A DNA stretch of 9,087 bases, from the NCBI GenBank assembly GCA_014380155.1, contig JACMKJ010000024.1, positions 1 through 9,087 on the forward strand, written 5' to 3'. A model generated the notes under the pieces. The model made no database searches, was not told the origin of the DNA, and worked only from the letters and a program-made list of their open reading frames with translations. The position numbers were made by a program, and so were the translations under genes. Numbering within the stretch: the stretch's first letter is position 1; each line of letters begins with the position of its first letter. The DNA comes from Rhizobacter sp. Its GTDB lineage: Bacteria > Pseudomonadota > Gammaproteobacteria > Burkholderiales > Burkholderiaceae_C. Positions 6,017-9,087 of the stretch are shown here, piece after piece.

Positions 6017-7056
6017 GAGGGCTCGCGGTCCGACACGCCGGCCGCCTCAAAACTCGCCATGTCGTTCAGCACATTCACCGCGCTGACGAGCAGCGGCCAC
6101 GCGAGCGCAGCGCCCGAGCCTTCACCCAGGCGCAGCGCCATGTCGAGCAGCGGCTGGGCAGCAAGGTGGCGGACCATCACGCCGTGGCCGCTCTCGGCCG
6201 AGCGATGCGACCAGACGCAATAGCCGAGCACGGCAGGCACCAGCTGCGACGCCACCAGCACGGCAGCGCCGGTGATGAACCCATCGACCACGATGGTGCG
6301 GCGCTCGCTGGCGGCCTGCAGCACCGCGCCCACCAAGCCCGCGATCTCGAAACCACCCATGGCCGCCAACACCTGCAGTGGGTCGCTCAAAGTGACGTGC
6401 CGTTGCATTACCTCGGACAACACCCCCAGCTTGTGCGCCAGGCCCGCGTCGTCGAGCCCGGTCCCGCGGCCGACGCAGAGCGACAGCTCGGTGCCGGTGA
6501 GCCGGGCCAGCAGCAAGGCGGCGGCCGAAGTGTTGCCGATGCCCATTTCACCGAGCAGCACCACGTTGCCGGGCAGTCCTTGAACCACCTCGCGGCCCAT
6601 GGCGATGGCGCCGAGGCACTGCGCCTCGGTCATGGCCGGGCCTTGTGTGGCGTCGGCGGTGCCGGCGGCGATCTTGCGCACCAGCAGACCCGGGCGCGGT
6701 GCAAAGTCGTGGCGCACACCCGCGTCCACCACCGTCAGCGCCAACGCATGCTGGCGAGCCAGCACGCTGACCGCCGCACCCCCGGCGAGAAAGTTCTCGA
6801 CCATCTGCCAGGTCACGTCGCTCGGGTAGGCCGACACGCCGCGCGCCGCCAGGCCGTGGTCGCCGGCGAAGACGATGAGTTGCGGCGCATCCCACCGAGG
6901 TGATTCGGTCTGCTGGATCAAGCCGACCTGCAAGGCCAGCGCCTCCAGGCGGCCCAGCGCGCCCAGCGGCTTGGTCTTGCGGTCGATTCGCTGCTGCAGG
7001 CGTTGTGCGAGAGCGGCGTCGTGCACATCGGGCACGGCAGGAAGTATCAAGGTCAT
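6013..7056 (-). CDS. cobT: Nicotinate-nucleotide--dimethylbenzimidazole phosphoribosyltransferase
   Basis: A 347-residue cytoplasmic enzyme that makes alpha-ribazole 5'-phosphate from the lower-ligand base and nicotinate mononucleotide. Family landmarks in order: RIDRKTKPLGALGRLE at 23-38, FAGDHGLAARGVSAYP at 63-78, LGEMGIGNTSAAA at 168-180, VDGFITGAAVL at 257-267, SHRSAESGH at 283-291, and LGEGSGAALA, in which Glu312 corresponds to the catalytic glutamate (Glu317 in the Salmonella enzyme). It is full length. Its ATG overlaps the cobQ stop by 4 bases and its stop overlaps the cobS start by 4 bases; neither start has a recognisable ribosome-binding site. The symbol cobU is used for the same enzyme in the Pseudomonas denitrificans naming. 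Confidence 0.97.
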   Translation of the reverse strand: MTLILPAVPDVHDAALAQRLQQRIDRKTKPLGALGRLEALALQVGLIQQTESPRWDAPQLIVFAGDHGLAARGVSAYPSDVTWQMVENFLAGGAAVSVLARQHALALTVVDAGVRHDFAPRPGLLVRKIAAGTADATQGPAMTEAQCLGAIAMGREVVQGLPGNVVLLGEMGIGNTSAAALLLARLTGTELSLCVGRGTGLDDAGLAHKLGVLSEVMQRHVTLSDPLQVLAAMGGFEIAGLVGAVLQAASERRTIVVDGFITGAAVLVASQLVPAVLGYCVWSHRSAESGHGVMVRHLAAQPLLDMALRLGEGSGAALAWPLLVSAVNVLNDMASFEAAGVSDREPS

Positions 7057-8498
7057 GGGTTCAGCAGATTCAACAAAGAATCGCGTTCAAAGTGTTGATC
7101 GATGAAATCGGCCAGGCCGTCGAACACGGCATCGAGGCCACGCACTTCGGCGCCGAACAGCGCGCGCATCATCTCGGCCGACTCGAACAGGCCGTGCGCA
7201 TACAGGCCCAGCACACTGCCCTGCTGCCAGCCGATGGCCGCACCTTCGTCATTGCGCAGCACGACCGGCACACCGCCGCACGACTCCGTGCGGCCATGGT
7301 GGATCTCGTAGCCGTTGAAGCTGAGGCCCGAGAGCGCCGACCACGGGCCTTTCAGTTCGCCCCACTGCGCGCCGGTTTCGCGCAGCTGCTTGGTGGGCTC
7401 GAAACGGGTGCTCAAGGGCAGCAGGCCGAGGCCCTGCGCGCTGCCATCGACACCGTGCGGGTCGAGCAGCGTCTCGCCCAGCATCTGCAGGCCACCGCAC
7501 AAGCCGAGCACCGGCTTTGACGCGGCCGCGTGGCGCTTGATCGCCTCTTCCAGACCTTGCGCGCGCAGCCAGGCGAGGTCGCTGCTGGTGTGCTTGGAGC
7601 CGGGCAGGATGATCCAGTCGGCGCCTTCCAGCTCGGCTGGCGTGCGCGCCCATCGCAAAGCCACGCCGGGCAGGTTGCGCAGCGGCTGGAACTCGTCGAG
7701 ATTGCTGATGCGGGGGCAGGCCACGATGGCGATCTGCAAGCCGGGCTGCTTGACCGGGCTGTCGCCGAACACGCCGTCTTCTTCAGGCAGGCCGTGGCCC
7801 CGCCACATGGGCAGCACGGCCAGCGTGGGCACGCCGGTCAGGCGCTCCAGCATCTGCGGGCCGGGAGCGAGCAGGCTCGCGTCGCCCCGAAACCGGTTGA
7901 GCACGAAGCCGCGGATCAGGCGCGCTTCGGCGGCGGGCAGCAGCTGGTGCGTGCCGTAGAGGTGGGCGAAGGCGCCGCCACGGTCGATGTCGGTGACCAG
8001 CAGGCAGGCCGCGTGGACTTCGAGGGCGGTGCGCATGTTGACGTAGTCGCTCGAATGCAGGTTGATCTCGGCCGGCGAGCCGGCGCCTTCGATCACCACC
8101 ACGTCGTTCTCGCCCATCAGCCCGTGCAGGGCTTCGCGGCCGTAAGGCCACAGCGCTTCGCTGCGCTCACGCCAAGGCACTGCTGCCAGGTCCGCCCTCA
8201 CCTCGCCCATCACCACCACCTGGCTGGCGGTGTCGCGCTCGGGCTTGAGCAGCACCGGGTTCATGCGCACTTCGGGCGTGCAGCGGGCGGCGAGCGCCTG
8301 AAAGTATTGCGCGCTGCCGATCTCGCCCAAACGGCCGCCGACACCCGGCACCACACGCGCGTTGTTGCTCATGTTCTGCGCCTTGAACGGCGCCACCTTC
8401 AGGCCGCGGCGCGCATACCAGCGACACAACGCCGTCGCGAGCCAGCTCTTGCCGGCTCCGCTGGTGGTGCCGAGCACCATCACGGCACGCGCCGTCAT
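7053..8498 (-). CDS. cobQ: Cobyric acid synthase (glutamine-hydrolysing)
   Basis: A 481-residue amidotransferase that amidates the b, d, e and g side chains of adenosylcobyrinic acid a,c-diamide, using ATP and glutamine (CbiP in the Salmonella naming). The N-terminal half is a dethiobiotin-synthetase-like ATPase with VLGTTSGAGKSWLATAL at 8-24, FKAQNMSNNA at 38-47, and IEGAGSPAEINL at 136-147. The C-terminal half is a class I glutamine amidotransferase-like domain with LPGSKHTSSDLAWLR at 298-312, the nucleophile Cys334 in LGLCGGLQMLG, GYEIHHGRT at 396-404, and the catalytic His435 in LYAHGLFE. The length is normal. The start at 8498 is chosen because it forms ATGA with the stop of the preceding decarboxylase gene and precedes the P-loop-like strand directly; the longer open frame to 8732 is only a shadow of that gene. 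Confidence 0.97.
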   Translation of the reverse strand: MTARAVMVLGTTSGAGKSWLATALCRWYARRGLKVAPFKAQNMSNNARVVPGVGGRLGEIGSAQYFQALAARCTPEVRMNPVLLKPERDTASQVVVMGEVRADLAAVPWRERSEALWPYGREALHGLMGENDVVVIEGAGSPAEINLHSSDYVNMRTALEVHAACLLVTDIDRGGAFAHLYGTHQLLPAAEARLIRGFVLNRFRGDASLLAPGPQMLERLTGVPTLAVLPMWRGHGLPEEDGVFGDSPVKQPGLQIAIVACPRISNLDEFQPLRNLPGVALRWARTPAELEGADWIILPGSKHTSSDLAWLRAQGLEEAIKRHAAASKPVLGLCGGLQMLGETLLDPHGVDGSAQGLGLLPLSTRFEPTKQLRETGAQWGELKGPWSALSGLSFNGYEIHHGRTESCGGVPVVLRNDEGAAIGWQQGSVLGLYAHGLFESAEMMRALFGAEVRGLDAVFDGLADFIDQHFERDSLLNLLNP

Positions 8499-9087
8499 GC
8501 GTTCACTTTCAACCACGCGGCGCGCAAGGCCTGCTGCGCTTGCGGCGACTGCACGCTCAAGCGCAGGTGGCCGGGCAGGCCCATGTCGGTGGTGTCGCGC
8601 AGCTTCACGCCGTGCTCGCGCAGGCGGGGCAGGCATTGCGTGTCGACCCCTTGCGCCACGAAGAAGGGCGTGACGCTCTCGCCGCACAACCAGCCGAGCT
8701 CGGCACAACACACAAGTTGCTGGCGCTTCCATTCACGCAGCGTGGGCAGGCAGTCGGCCAGCCAGGCTTGCGTCTCGTCGGTGGGCCAGCCCGCCAGCAT
8801 CGCGACCCCGTGCGCTCCGAGTGGCCACGACGGCGCCAGGCGCTGCAACGCCATCTGCAACTCGCCAGCGTCGGGTGGCGCAATCGAATAGGCCCCGCGC
8901 ACGCCGGTGAGGCCGAGCGCCTTGTTGGGCGACATCAGCTGCCACGCATGTGACGGCATGGCAGGCGCTCCGCCGCTCAGGCGCAGCGGTTCGTAGGCGC
9001 GGTCGACCACCAGCACCGCCCCGTCGCGTGTGGCCGGCACGCGCTGCGAACGGCCTTCGGGGCTGCCGGGCTCGGTGTGCCACACCA
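8495..9087 (-). CDS. cobD: L-threonine-O-3-phosphate decarboxylase, C-terminal part (5' end off the right edge)
   Basis: About 197 residues of a fold-type I PLP enzyme related to class I/II aminotransferases. The reading frame enters from the right edge; the first in-frame GTG at 9085 is internal, not a start. Visible features: LVVDRAYEPLRL with the aspartate that contacts the PLP ring, LMSPNKALGLTGVRGAY with the PLP-binding lysine encoded at 8923-8921, and HLRLSVQSPQ with the arginine that binds the substrate carboxylate. CobD makes (R)-1-amino-2-propanol phosphate, the linker of the nucleotide loop (called CobC in the Pseudomonas denitrificans naming). On its own the sequence could also be a histidinol-phosphate aminotransferase relative; the ATGA overlap with cobQ makes the cobalamin role much more likely. 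It is the first visible gene of the operon, whose promoter and earlier genes lie outside the window. Confidence 0.9.
   Translation of the reverse strand, partial: VWHTEPGSPEGRSQRVPATRDGAVLVVDRAYEPLRLSGGAPAMPSHAWQLMSPNKALGLTGVRGAYSIAPPDAGELQMALQRLAPSWPLGAHGVAMLAGWPTDETQAWLADCLPTLREWKRQQLVCCAELGWLCGESVTPFFVAQGVDTQCLPRLREHGVKLRDTTDMGLPGHLRLSVQSPQAQQALRAAWLKVNA

Noticed and set aside
5253..6050. Upstream extension of the cobC frame as a possible fusion protein
   Set aside because: The stretch lies wholly over cobS in another frame, is Arg/Gly/Ala-rich, and the phosphatase fold begins exactly at the internal ATG at 5252.
8499..8732. Upstream extension of cobQ
   Set aside because: It is a shadow of the threonine-phosphate decarboxylase gene; CobQ homology starts at 8498.
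8495..9087. B12 riboswitch for the cobalamin block
   Set aside because: The block's 5' end is outside the window and no untranslated leader is present inside it, so none can be annotated here.

Overview
The window is GC-rich throughout and is packed with genes. Base composition and the style of the cobalamin genes suggest a betaproteobacterium, probably Burkholderiales of the Rubrivivax/Roseateles/Rhizobacter kind. That placement is inferred from general resemblance; no marker gene here fixes it. No rRNA, tRNA, CRISPR array, insertion sequence or phage gene was seen, and no gene-free stretch exceeds about 150 bases.

Left part (1-3978): the edge of a surface-polysaccharide cluster. On the minus strand are the N-terminal part of a Wzx-type flippase (running off the left edge) and a two-gene unit, a family 2 glycosyltransferase followed by a DegT/DnrJ-type sugar aminotransferase, joined by an ATGA overlap. 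Between them, on the plus strand, sits a single gene for an exported, probably lipid-anchored, right-handed beta-helix protein of the pectate-lyase superfamily. It is divergent from the flippase, with three short inverted repeats in the shared upstream region, and convergent with the aminotransferase, their ends overlapping by 16 bp.

Middle (4081-4737): nth (endonuclease III), alone on the plus strand. It has complete catalytic residues and a complete iron-sulfur cysteine set. It separates the polysaccharide genes from the vitamin genes.

Right part (4683-9087): a minus-strand block for the late steps of cobalamin (vitamin B12) synthesis. In transcription order it holds threonine-phosphate decarboxylase (cobD, 5' end off the right edge), cobyric acid synthase (cobQ), the DMB phosphoribosyltransferase (cobT), cobalamin synthase (cobS) and alpha-ribazole phosphatase (cobC). 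Every junction is an overlap of 4 or 16 bases, so the block should be read from one transcript with coupled translation. Together these enzymes make the aminopropanol arm, amidate the corrin ring, and build and attach the lower nucleotide loop. The promoter and any B12 riboswitch lie beyond the right edge. The last gene, cobC, overlaps the 3' end of nth by 55 bp on the opposite strand.

I found no clearly new system. The points most worth checking are the tail-to-tail overlaps, the GH28-like acidic residues in the beta-helix protein, and the regularly spaced inverted repeats upstream of it.
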